5,366 nt of DNA, taken from NCBI GenBank assembly GCA_021201175.1, contig JAJQFK010000029.1:1-5366 (forward strand). The letters run 5' to 3'. This document shows positions 1-5,366 of the stretch, piece by piece. The translations under genes and the position numbers were made by a program. The DNA comes from Candidatus Gastranaerophilales bacterium. GTDB lineage: Bacteria; Cyanobacteriota; Vampirovibrionia; Gastranaerophilales; Gastranaerophilaceae. The notes under the pieces are model-generated. The model ran no database searches and was not told where the DNA came from. It saw only the letters and a list, made by a program, of their open reading frames with translations. Each line of letters starts with the position of its first letter. Position 1 is the stretch's first letter.

Positions 1-2
1 CT

Positions 3-80
3 CAAAACAAGCAGCTTGAGAAGAAAAACAAAGAACTTGAAGAACGACTTCTCAAGGTAGAAAAGGTATTGGGCGAATAA
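3..80 (+). CDS. C-terminal end of an upstream coiled-coil protein (5' truncated by window)
   Basis: Only the last 25 codons and the TAA stop are present; the reading frame is open from position 3. The peptide ends LEERLLKVEKVLGE and is dominated by K, E, L and Q. Hydrophobic a/d positions recur every seven residues (L5, L12, V19 and N9, L16, L23 of the visible part), so it should form a short parallel coiled coil ending at the C-terminus. Such a tail is common at the end of tail-fibre or surface proteins with an S74 intramolecular chaperone domain, but also in many unrelated proteins, so the identity is a guess. It is the real end of a gene: the other two + frames close early (TGA 17-19, TAG 58-60), and a strong terminator begins 33 bases after the stop. 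Confidence 0.7.
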   Translation, partial: QNKQLEKKNKELEERLLKVEKVLGE

Positions 81-113
81 CTTTTCCCAATAATCAAAAT
101 ACAATATTTCTTT

Positions 114-138
114 CAGCCGGCATGCCGGCTGTTTTTTT
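114..138 (+). terminator. Rho-independent terminator of the upstream gene
   Basis: Positions 114-131 are a perfect 18-base palindrome (CAGCCGGCATGCCGGCTG). It folds as a GC-rich 7-bp stem, CAGCCGG with CCGGCTG, around a CATG loop. Seven T follow directly at 132-138. The 3' T tract and the position 33 bases after the stop at 80 fit an intrinsic terminator for the upstream gene. The opposite strand has no T tract after the hairpin, so it should work in one direction only. Confidence 0.93.
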
Positions 139-143
139 ATACA

Positions 144-209
144 ATCCGGTGCCGGTATTTTTTCGTGCTGTCTTTGCGAGTTTTTTGAACCGGCATGAGT
201 TTATCCGGT
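144..209. repeat. Cluster of CCGG-centred inverted and direct repeats between terminator and next gene
   Basis: In an otherwise AT-rich spacer, CCGG occurs at 146-149, 152-155, 190-193 and 205-208, in addition to the two copies in the terminator stem. ATCCGGT is repeated directly at 144-150 and 203-209. TGCCGGT (150-156) can pair with ACCGGCA (189-195) in a 7-bp stem with a 32-base loop. ACCGG (189-193) can instead pair with CCGGT (205-209) around an 11-base loop. These two pairings compete for the same strand. T runs lie at 158-163 and 181-186. It could be decayed terminator or REP-like material or a structured 5' leader of the next gene; the sequence does not decide. Confidence 0.5.
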
Positions 210-225
210 CGGCGCAAAAAAAGTC

Positions 226-1185
226 ATGTTCAGATTTTCTATAAATATGAAAGTATCTCAAATAATATCTGTAACTCCCGCATTTAATTTCGCCGGCAAC
301 AAAAAGCATAATAATGTAATAAACAAGGTTTTCGGTGAATTAAAAGCTGATGTTTTTACTCCCGGAGAAAATCATAAAAATGAAATATTATCCAAAAATA
401 TATTATCACAATGTAAAAAATTTAATATTTCGGACTATAAAAAACTTACAGATATTGAAAAAGAGGCGCTGACAAAAACAAGTAACTTCAAAATAATTAA
501 AGCGGCGGAATCAAATTACGAATTAGGTTTAGTATTAAAAAAATATTTGGATAAAATATACGGAGAAGATAAATATGTATTTGTTTCAATAGGTACATCT
601 CCTGCCGGTTTAGCAAGAGTGTTGGAATTTTCCGGTACTCAAACAAAATATCTGCCCATATCAAAAATCAGGAAACCGGATTCTATGAAATTATCTGAAT
701 ATAAAAACGGAGATATGAAATTAAAAAATTACGGAGATTTTTTAAAAAAACAAAAAATAACAAAGGAAGATATAAACAATTCAGAAAAAAAGTATTTGTT
801 TGTTGATTATGAATCAAGCGGAAATTCATTAAAAAATTTTCAAAAATTATTAGATGTAAATTATGATATTAAAGAAAATGATAAAATAAAATTTTTGAGT
901 TTGAATACTATAATGCAAATGATGTGTACTTCTGAAAGTTTTTCACCGTTTAAACAGGAAAGATTACTTAAAGATATGGATTCATATATGTTTCATTATC
1001 TGCAATGCCATTATATTGAAGATTTTGCGGGGATTCCTCATTGTTCAATAAAAAAGTTGGAAAATATTTCATCGCTGCAAAATACGGAAAATGACAATGC
1101 AAAAAGATATAATTATTTAATTATGCATTTTCTTGAGGAGGATGGGTTATTAAAAAATAATCCGTTGAATTCAAATACATTGTAA
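226..1185 (+). CDS. Uncharacterised protein with phosphoribosyltransferase-like motifs
   Basis: I do not recognise this 319-aa, lysine- and asparagine-rich protein. It has no obvious signal peptide or membrane segment, so it is probably cytoplasmic. Two segments stand out. Residues 117-134 (YVFVSIGTSPAGLARVLE) look like a strand, glycine loop and helix. Residues 190-202 (YLFVDYESSGNSL) look like the PRPP-binding loop of type I phosphoribosyltransferases: hydrophobic strand, two acids (D194, E196), then SSGNS. Order and spacing, about 70 residues, fit that fold, but the acids are separated by Y195 rather than adjacent. The C-terminal part has a His/Cys-containing stretch (EDFAGIPHC, 265-273). 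An in-frame TGA at 196-198 limits the start to ATG 226 or ATG 247 (residue 8, MKVSQI). Neither has a clear Shine-Dalgarno; 247 is plausible. It stands alone between a terminator and the gyrA promoter. Coding status is fairly sure, function is not. Confidence 0.8.
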   Translation: MFRFSINMKVSQIISVTPAFNFAGNKKHNNVINKVFGELKADVFTPGENHKNEILSKNILSQCKKFNISDYKKLTDIEKEALTKTSNFKIIKAAESNYELGLVLKKYLDKIYGEDKYVFVSIGTSPAGLARVLEFSGTQTKYLPISKIRKPDSMKLSEYKNGDMKLKNYGDFLKKQKITKEDINNSEKKYLFVDYESSGNSLKNFQKLLDVNYDIKENDKIKFLSLNTIMQMMCTSESFSPFKQERLLKDMDSYMFHYLQCHYIEDFAGIPHCSIKKLENISSLQNTENDNAKRYNYLIMHFLEEDGLLKNNPLNSNTL

Positions 1186-1189
1186 AATT

Positions 1190-1217
1190 TTGCCCATATT
1201 CTTGTTTGTGCTACAAT
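1190..1217 (+). promoter_or_regulatory. Extended -10 promoter for gyrA and following genes
   Basis: A -35-like TTGCCC (1190-1195, 4 of 6 match to TTGACA) is separated by 16 bases from TACAAT (1212-1217, 5 of 6 match to TATAAT). TG at 1209-1210, one base before the -10, makes it an extended -10 element. The expected transcript start is near 1224, giving a 5' leader of about 57 bases before gyrA. No hairpin or operator-like repeat is obvious in the leader. The -35 lies only five bases beyond the previous stop codon and I see no terminator for that gene, so some read-through into gyrA is possible. Confidence 0.65.
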
Positions 1218-1266
1218 ATATGTGTCATGGACTAATTCGTAATAAAGCGAAATATATAAATTTTAT

Positions 1267-1274
1267 AAAAGGGG
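1267..1274 (+). promoter_or_regulatory. Strong ribosome binding site that fixes the TTG start of gyrA
   Basis: AAAAGGGG ends six bases before TTG 1281, good spacing for a Shine-Dalgarno. An in-frame TAA at 1275-1277 rules out any start further upstream except ATT 1278. The next in-frame ATG (1341) would remove the conserved N-terminal arm sequence VNIREQ. TTG 1281 is therefore the start. Confidence 0.85.
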
Positions 1275-1280
1275 TAAATT

Positions 1281-3821
1281 TTGGTTCAACAGAATTTTTT
1301 TGAGGATGGGAAAATAGTTCCCGTTAATATACGAGAACAAATGAAACAATGTTATATAGATTATGCAATGTCTGTAATAATAGGGCGTGCGCTTCCCGAT
1401 GTACGTGACGGGTTAAAGCCGGTTCACAGACGTATTTTATTCGCTATGAATGAATTGGGAATGGCGCCTGATAAACCGTTTAAAAAGTGTGCAAGAATAG
1501 TTGGTGAAGTTTTAGGTAAATATCACCCCCACGGCGATACCGCTGTTTATGAAGCACTTGTAAGAATGGCACAGGACTTTTCTACCCGATATTTAACAGT
1601 TGACGGGCATGGAAATTTCGGTTCTGTTGACGGTGACGGGGCGGCGGCTATGAGGTATACCGAAGCAAGAATGCATAAAATTACTACTTCAATGCTTGCT
1701 GATATTGATTGCGAAACCGTTGATTTTGTTCCAAACTTTGACGGTTCATTAGAAGAACCGTCCGTTTTGCCGGTAAGACTTCCTATGCTGCTCTTAAACG
1801 GAGTTTCCGGTATTGCGGTTGGTATGGCTACTAATGTTCCGCCTCATAATTTATGCGAAATAGTTGACGGAACAATCGCTTTAATTGATAATCCAAACTT
1901 AACAGTTGATGAATTAATGCACCATGTTAAAGGTCCTGATTTCCCGACAGGTGCAAGTATAATCGGTGTTTCTGAAATAAGAAAAGCTTATACAACCGGC
2001 AGAGGTTCTATAAAAATGTCGGCAATATCTTCTTTTGAAGAAATTGCAGCAGGCGGAGGACGACAATCCAGAACAGCTATTGTTGTTACGGAAATCCCAT
2101 ATCAGGTTAATAAAGCCGCATTGATTACTAAAATTGCCGAGCTTGTCAGAGATAAACGAATTGACGGCATTTCCGATATCCGTGATGAATCGGACAGAGA
2201 AGGAATGCGTATTGTTATTGAGTTAAAACGCGATGCTAAACCGGATGTGGTTAGAAATAATTTGTATAAATTTACTCAATTAACTGCTACTTTTGGTGTG
2301 AATATGCTTGCGCTTGTCGGACAGCAGCCAAGATTGATGAATTTACTTGAAGTCCTTAATGAATTTATTGAACACAGAGTTGAAATAATTACAAGAAGAA
2401 CTCTGTTTTTCCTCAAAAAGGCAAAAATGAGAGCGCACATATTAGAAGGTTTATTAATAGCACTTGCAAGTCTTGATGATGTTATTGAACTGATTAAAAC
2501 TTCTAAAACCGCTGATGAGGCACGATTGGGCTTAATGTCAAAATTTGGCTTAGATGTCGATCAAGCTAATGCAATTTTAGAAATGCAGTTAAGACGTTTA
2601 ACCGGATTGGAACAGGATAAAATCAAAGCTGAATACGATGAATTAAAGAAGAAAATTGAAGAATATAACGAAATTCTTTCAGACAGGCAAAAGGTTCTGG
2701 AAATTATAAAGACAGAATTGAAGGAAGATAAAGAAAAATACGGCGACGAAAGAAAAACTCAAATTTTACCTGAAGCTGATGAAATGACAATTGAGGATTT
2801 AACTCCGAATGTTCCAATGGCTGTATTTATTACCCGTCAAGGTTATATAAAACGTATTTCTTTAGATGCATTTGAACGCCAGAACCGTGCCACCAGAGGA
2901 AAAGGCGGAATAAAAACAAAAGAAGATGATGATGTCGGACATTTCTTCACCGCAATGATGCACGATAAAGTATTATTCTTCTCAAATAAAGGTACTGTAT
3001 ATAGTTTGAATGTATACGATTTCCCCGAAGGTTCAAGACAAGCTAAGGGGCTGCCGATAATAAATGTACTTCCTATTGAGCAAGATGAACAAATTACGGC
3101 GGTTGTTCCGGTTTCTGATTTTAATCCCGAATCTAATTTGATAATGCTTACAAAAAAAGGGTACATCAAAAGAATAGGACTTGATAATTTCGCAACAATT
3201 AGAAAAAACGGCATTATAGCAATAGGACTTGAAGAAGGCGATACTCTTAATTGGGTTAAACAGGCTAATAATAGTGATGAAGTATTTATTGCAACAAGCT
3301 GCGGTATGGCTATTAGATTTGCAATTGACGATTTAAGACCTTTGGGCAGAAGTGCAAGAGGTGTTAATTCTATGAAATTAAGGGATGCTGATACTATAAT
3401 AGGGTGTGATATTATTCCAAGAAATTTTGATGCGGATTTATTGGTTGTTACATCTGACGGTTTTGGAAAACGCTCTAAAATGTCTGAATTTAGGGCTCAA
3501 AATCGAGGCGGTATAGGTCTAATCGCTACTAAGTTTAAATCCTCCGCTTCAAGACTTGTTGCACTTACAGTCGTTGAAGAAAATGACGAAATTATGGTTG
3601 TTACACAAAATGGTATAGTTTCCAGAATTAAAGCAAGTGACATTTCTCGTCAGGGCAGACCTGCAACAGGAGTAAGAATCCAAAACTTAATGGAAAATGA
3701 TTCGGTTATGGCTGTAAATAAGATTGTTGTAACTGATACTAACACTTCCTCCGGAAATGATATTAATGAAAATGTTGAACAGGCAATACAAAATAGACTT
3801 GGAGAATTGGATAATGAATAA
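1281..3821 (+). CDS. gyrA: DNA gyrase subunit A
   Basis: GyrA is the breakage-reunion subunit of gyrase. With GyrB in an A2B2 complex it introduces negative supercoils using ATP. The product is 846 aa and appears complete (E. coli has 875). The N-terminal arm and winged-helix region carry MSVIIGRALPDVRDGLKPVHR. The quinolone-binding region is HPHGDTAVYE, with T87 and E91 at the E. coli Ser83 and Asp87 positions. The catalytic tyrosine is Y126 in AAMRYTEAR. The tower and a charged coiled coil reach about residue 490. A six-blade C-terminal DNA-wrapping domain spans about 510-815, with a divergent GyrA box in blade 1 (QNRATRGKGG, 534-543) and a second box-like loop at 740-746 (QNRGGIG). The tail (821-846) is acidic and asparagine-rich, as in other gyrases. 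The wrapping-domain box, rather than its absence, favours GyrA over ParC. The start is TTG with a strong Shine-Dalgarno. The last 8 bases overlap ridA. gyrB is not in the window. Confidence 0.98.
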   Translation: MVQQNFFEDGKIVPVNIREQMKQCYIDYAMSVIIGRALPDVRDGLKPVHRRILFAMNELGMAPDKPFKKCARIVGEVLGKYHPHGDTAVYEALVRMAQDFSTRYLTVDGHGNFGSVDGDGAAAMRYTEARMHKITTSMLADIDCETVDFVPNFDGSLEEPSVLPVRLPMLLLNGVSGIAVGMATNVPPHNLCEIVDGTIALIDNPNLTVDELMHHVKGPDFPTGASIIGVSEIRKAYTTGRGSIKMSAISSFEEIAAGGGRQSRTAIVVTEIPYQVNKAALITKIAELVRDKRIDGISDIRDESDREGMRIVIELKRDAKPDVVRNNLYKFTQLTATFGVNMLALVGQQPRLMNLLEVLNEFIEHRVEIITRRTLFFLKKAKMRAHILEGLLIALASLDDVIELIKTSKTADEARLGLMSKFGLDVDQANAILEMQLRRLTGLEQDKIKAEYDELKKKIEEYNEILSDRQKVLEIIKTELKEDKEKYGDERKTQILPEADEMTIEDLTPNVPMAVFITRQGYIKRISLDAFERQNRATRGKGGIKTKEDDDVGHFFTAMMHDKVLFFSNKGTVYSLNVYDFPEGSRQAKGLPIINVLPIEQDEQITAVVPVSDFNPESNLIMLTKKGYIKRIGLDNFATIRKNGIIAIGLEEGDTLNWVKQANNSDEVFIATSCGMAIRFAIDDLRPLGRSARGVNSMKLRDADTIIGCDIIPRNFDADLLVVTSDGFGKRSKMSEFRAQNRGGIGLIATKFKSSASRLVALTVVEENDEIMVVTQNGIVSRIKASDISRQGRPATGVRIQNLMENDSVMAVNKIVVTDTNTSSGNDINENVEQAIQNRLGELDNE

Positions 3822-4188
3822 AATTATTTCTACGGAAAAAGCGCCTAAAGCTATAGGTCCATATTCGCAAGCATATTTGGTTGAAAATACACTATACTGT
3901 TCGGGGCAAATCGCAATAAATCCGGAAACTAATGTATTTATCGGCGGATTTATAGAAGAACAAACAGTGCAGGTTCTTAAAAATATATCTGCGTTGCTTT
4001 CTGCGGCAGGATATACTTTTAAAGATGTAGTTAAAACAACTTGTTATCTGGCTGATATGAAAGATTTTGCCGTATTTAACAGTATATATGAAGAAGCATT
4101 TGTATCAAAACCGGCACGTTCCTGTGTGGCAGTTAAAGAACTTCCAAAAGGTGCTTTAGTTGAAATAGAAGTTATTGCGGTTAAATAA
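3814..4188 (+). CDS. ridA: RidA family reactive intermediate (enamine/imine) deaminase
   Basis: RidA (YjgF/YER057c/UK114) proteins are small cytoplasmic trimers. They hydrolyse 2-aminoacrylate and related enamines/imines released by PLP enzymes such as threonine/serine dehydratases, giving 2-keto acids and ammonia. The 124-aa product spans the full family length. Key residues align with E. coli RidA: Y17 in GPYSQA, SGQIAINP (30-37), R102 and C104 in PARSCVAV, and E117 in VEIEVIAVK. R102 is the residue that holds the substrate carboxylate, so the enzyme should be an active RidA-type deaminase rather than an Rid relative lacking the arginine. ATG 3814 was chosen because it gives the family N-terminus (MNKIISTEKAPKAIGPYSQA) and has GGAG at 3801-3804 nine bases upstream. 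The start lies inside the end of gyrA (8-base overlap), suggesting translational coupling. An upstream in-frame start at 3757 would add 19 residues unlike the family. Confidence 0.96.
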   Translation: MNKIISTEKAPKAIGPYSQAYLVENTLYCSGQIAINPETNVFIGGFIEEQTVQVLKNISALLSAAGYTFKDVVKTTCYLADMKDFAVFNSIYEEAFVSKPARSCVAVKELPKGALVEIEVIAVK

Positions 4189-4192
4189 AAAA

Positions 4193-4642
4193 ATGAAATT
4201 GATTATTCAAAGAGTTAAAAGTGCTTCTGTAACTATAGATTCGAAGATTTTTAGCCAAATTTGCCGCGGGTATTTGGTATTATTTGGAGCTGAAAAGGGT
4301 GATACAAAAGAACAAGCGGTCTGGCTTGCAAATAAATTGGTAAATTTGAGATGTTTTTCAGATGAAAATGGAAAAATGAATTTATCAGTAAAAGATGTTA
4401 GTGGTGAAATTTTAATTGTATCCCAGTTTACATTGTGTGCGAATATAAAAAAAGGAACCCGTCCTTCTTTTGATAATGCAATGCCGCCAGATAGCGCAAA
4501 TGAGTTATATGAGTATTTTATTTCACTTGTAAAAGAACAAGATATTACGGTAAAAACCGGTGTTTTTGGCGCCCACATGGAAATAGGATTGATAAATGAC
4601 GGACCTGTAACATTTATTATGCAATCACAACAAAAGGAATAG
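4193..4642 (+). CDS. dtd: D-aminoacyl-tRNA deacylase (DTD)
   Basis: DTD hydrolyses the ester between a D-amino acid (or mischarged glycine) and tRNA, recycling the tRNA and keeping D-residues out of proteins. It is a cytoplasmic homodimer. The 149-aa length fits the bacterial family (about 145). Both signature motifs are present: SQFTL (77-81) and GPVT (137-140) in NDGPVTF, whose Gly-cisPro pair provides chiral selection across the dimer interface. Also family-like are the N-terminus MKLIIQRVKSASV, KKGTRPSF (86-93) and FGAHMEIGLIND (125-136). ATG 4193 gives this N-terminus. TTG 4175 would add six residues inside ridA and is unlikely. The gap from ridA is 4 bases and no good Shine-Dalgarno precedes the ATG, so translation probably relies on ribosomes finishing ridA. 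Its pairing with ridA puts two amino-acid damage-control enzymes side by side. Confidence 0.96.
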   Translation: MKLIIQRVKSASVTIDSKIFSQICRGYLVLFGAEKGDTKEQAVWLANKLVNLRCFSDENGKMNLSVKDVSGEILIVSQFTLCANIKKGTRPSFDNAMPPDSANELYEYFISLVKEQDITVKTGVFGAHMEIGLINDGPVTFIMQSQQKE

Positions 4643-4645
4643 TTT

Positions 4646-5366
4646 ATGTCGGCAATAAAAACTTTTTTTAAAGATATACTTAATCATCCTGAGATTATAT
4701 TGGTTATAATTGGGTTAATTATGGGTAGTATTATGTTATTAATCACTCCTCCGGGAGAAGTCCCTGATGAACCTTGTCATTTAAAGCGTACAGCGGAAGT
4801 TGCGGACGGGGTATTTTTTTCTTTAAAAGCCGTTGCCACATCTTATGATGATTCATTCAAAACACTTATGGAAAAACATAATTTTGATTATCCGTTATCT
4901 AATGAATTTCTTAGTGAAAGTAGAATGTCTTTTATTATGTATATACCCTCTGCATTAGGAATTAAAGCTGCAGATTTAATATTACACGATACACAGGTAA
5001 TGTTTTATTTCGGAAGGTTGTTTAACTTAATAAGTTATATTTTATTATGTTTTTTTGCAATTAAAATAACCCCTGTATTTAAATATCCGTTTATGTTTTG
5101 TGCGCTTTTGCCTATGGCGCTGTTTGAAGGAATGAGTGTTAGTGCTGATTCATTTAATAACGGTTTCGCTTTTCTATTTTTTGCTTTTATTTTTAAATTA
5201 ATATTTGAAAAAAAAGAACTAACAAAAAAAGATTTTACAATTTTAACTATATTTACAGTAATCGGAGCATTTTGTAAGGGGTTGATAGATCCTATCCTTC
5301 TATCAGTATTTTTTGGGGGCGGGGTGGTGGGGTGGGGGGGGGGGGGGGGGTGGGTTGTGTTGTGTG
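4646..5366 (+). CDS. DUF2142-type multi-pass membrane protein (3' truncated by window)
   Basis: This frame is open to the window end (240 codons visible), so the gene is cut. The start is ATG 4646, with AAGGA at 4634-4638 seven bases upstream and a 3-base gap from dtd, so it is probably cotranscribed. A hydrophobic segment (about residues 18-34) is followed by TPPGEVPDEPCHLKR (34-48), matching the PP-x-x-x-PDEP-x-H pattern of DUF2142. Then come a hydrophilic, presumably external, loop, FYFGRLFNLISY (120-131) and LLPMALFEGMSVSADSF (154-170), both family-like, and further membrane segments near 122-141, 149-166, 173-187 and 197-214. DUF2142 proteins resemble GT-C-fold membrane glycosyltransferases and often sit near polysaccharide or cell-surface genes. 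Substrate and activity are unknown. Family members are usually well over 400 aa, so roughly half is present. Residues from 224 on (position 5315) come from suspect G/T-only sequence and should be ignored. Confidence 0.85.
   Translation, partial: MSAIKTFFKDILNHPEIILVIIGLIMGSIMLLITPPGEVPDEPCHLKRTAEVADGVFFSLKAVATSYDDSFKTLMEKHNFDYPLSNEFLSESRMSFIMYIPSALGIKAADLILHDTQVMFYFGRLFNLISYILLCFFAIKITPVFKYPFMFCALLPMALFEGMSVSADSFNNGFAFLFFAFIFKLIFEKKELTKKDFTILTIFTVIGAFCKGLIDPILLSVFFGGGVVGWGGGGGWVVLC
5315..5366. other. G/T-only low-complexity end, probable sequencing or assembly artefact
   Basis: From 5315 to the end only one base (C at 5320) is not G or T, and 5334-5350 is a run of 17 G. The preceding DNA is clearly AT-rich with all four bases. 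The change is abrupt and sits at the edge of the sequence. The translated residues become glycine, valine and tryptophan in what should be a membrane protein. Poly-G tails are a known failure mode of two-colour short-read sequencing. A true G-rich repeat is possible but less likely. Confidence 0.8.

Noticed and set aside
239..247. TATAAAT as a -10 for the 226-1185 gene
   Set aside because: It lies after the first ATG and abuts the second, so the transcript would begin inside the coding region.
94..309. 71-codon open frame on the - strand
   Set aside because: It runs across the terminator hairpin, the repeat spacer and the start of the forward gene. The peptide is low in recognisable structure and there is no promoter or Shine-Dalgarno.
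1202..1217. TTGTTT (1202-1207) as the -35 for TACAAT
   Set aside because: Only four bases separate it from the -10; TTGCCC at 1190-1195 gives a workable 16-base spacing.
1228..1260. A second gyrA promoter using TATAAA at 1255-1260
   Set aside because: The nearest -35-like word (TGGACT, 1228-1233) is 21 bases away, and the transcript would start at or beyond the Shine-Dalgarno; AT-rich spacers throw up TATAAA by chance.
2843..3214. 123-codon open frame on the - strand inside gyrA
   Set aside because: It lies wholly opposite conserved GyrA C-terminal domain codons; the Ser/Phe/Ile-rich translation is what the complement of such codons gives.
3757..3813. Upstream extension of ridA to ATG 3757
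   Set aside because: The 19 extra residues are gyrA codons in another frame and match nothing in the RidA family; ATG 3814 has a Shine-Dalgarno and the standard N-terminus.
1281..3821. Possibility that the gene is topoisomerase IV subunit parC
   Set aside because: A full six-blade C-terminal domain with a GyrA-box-like motif and an acidic tail fit GyrA better; ParC usually has fewer blades and a degenerate or absent box.
4207..4578. 123-codon open frame on the - strand inside dtd
   Set aside because: It is entirely antisense to a conserved, clearly identified gene, with no independent signals.

Overview
The window is AT-rich bacterial DNA, apparently the end of a (probably metagenome-assembled) contig. 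GyrA is the best marker of origin. Its first C-terminal blade carries the phrase FERQNRATRGKGG followed by a KTKEDD stretch, which from memory is typical of cyanobacterial-type gyrases. With the low GC, the TTG start and the TGn-TACAAT promoter, this suggests a non-photosynthetic relative of Cyanobacteria (Melainabacteria/Vampirovibrionia, perhaps a gut Gastranaerophilales). That placement is inference, not a database result.

Layout, all genes on the + strand. (1) Positions 3-80 are the last 25 codons of an upstream gene ending in a short coiled coil, possibly a tail-fibre/S74-type protein. A near-textbook Rho-independent terminator follows at 114-138. (2) Positions 139-225 are non-coding and hold a cluster of CCGG inverted and direct repeats. 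(3) Positions 226-1185 encode a lysine- and asparagine-rich protein of about 312-319 aa that I do not recognise. Two of its segments resemble the pyrophosphate and PRPP loops of phosphoribosyltransferases. (4) Positions 1186-1280 carry an extended -10 promoter and a strong Shine-Dalgarno for gyrA. (5) From 1281 on, four genes are packed almost without gaps: gyrA (TTG start), ridA (overlaps gyrA by 8 bases), dtd (4-base gap) and a DUF2142-type membrane protein (3-base gap) that runs off the end.

The last four genes look like one transcription unit driven from the promoter before gyrA. GyrA maintains negative supercoiling. RidA destroys reactive enamine/imine by-products of PLP enzymes. DTD removes D-amino acids and glycine wrongly attached to tRNA. 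The last is an envelope-type multi-pass membrane protein of unknown role. RidA and DTD are both damage-control enzymes of amino-acid metabolism, so their pairing is sensible, but a functional link to gyrase is not evident.

The final 52 bases (5315-5366) are almost pure G and T with a 17-base G run. This is probably a sequencing or assembly artefact, so the C-terminal residues read from it should not be trusted. I found no tRNA, rRNA, CRISPR array, insertion sequence or clear new multi-gene system. The least explained item is the 226-1185 protein.
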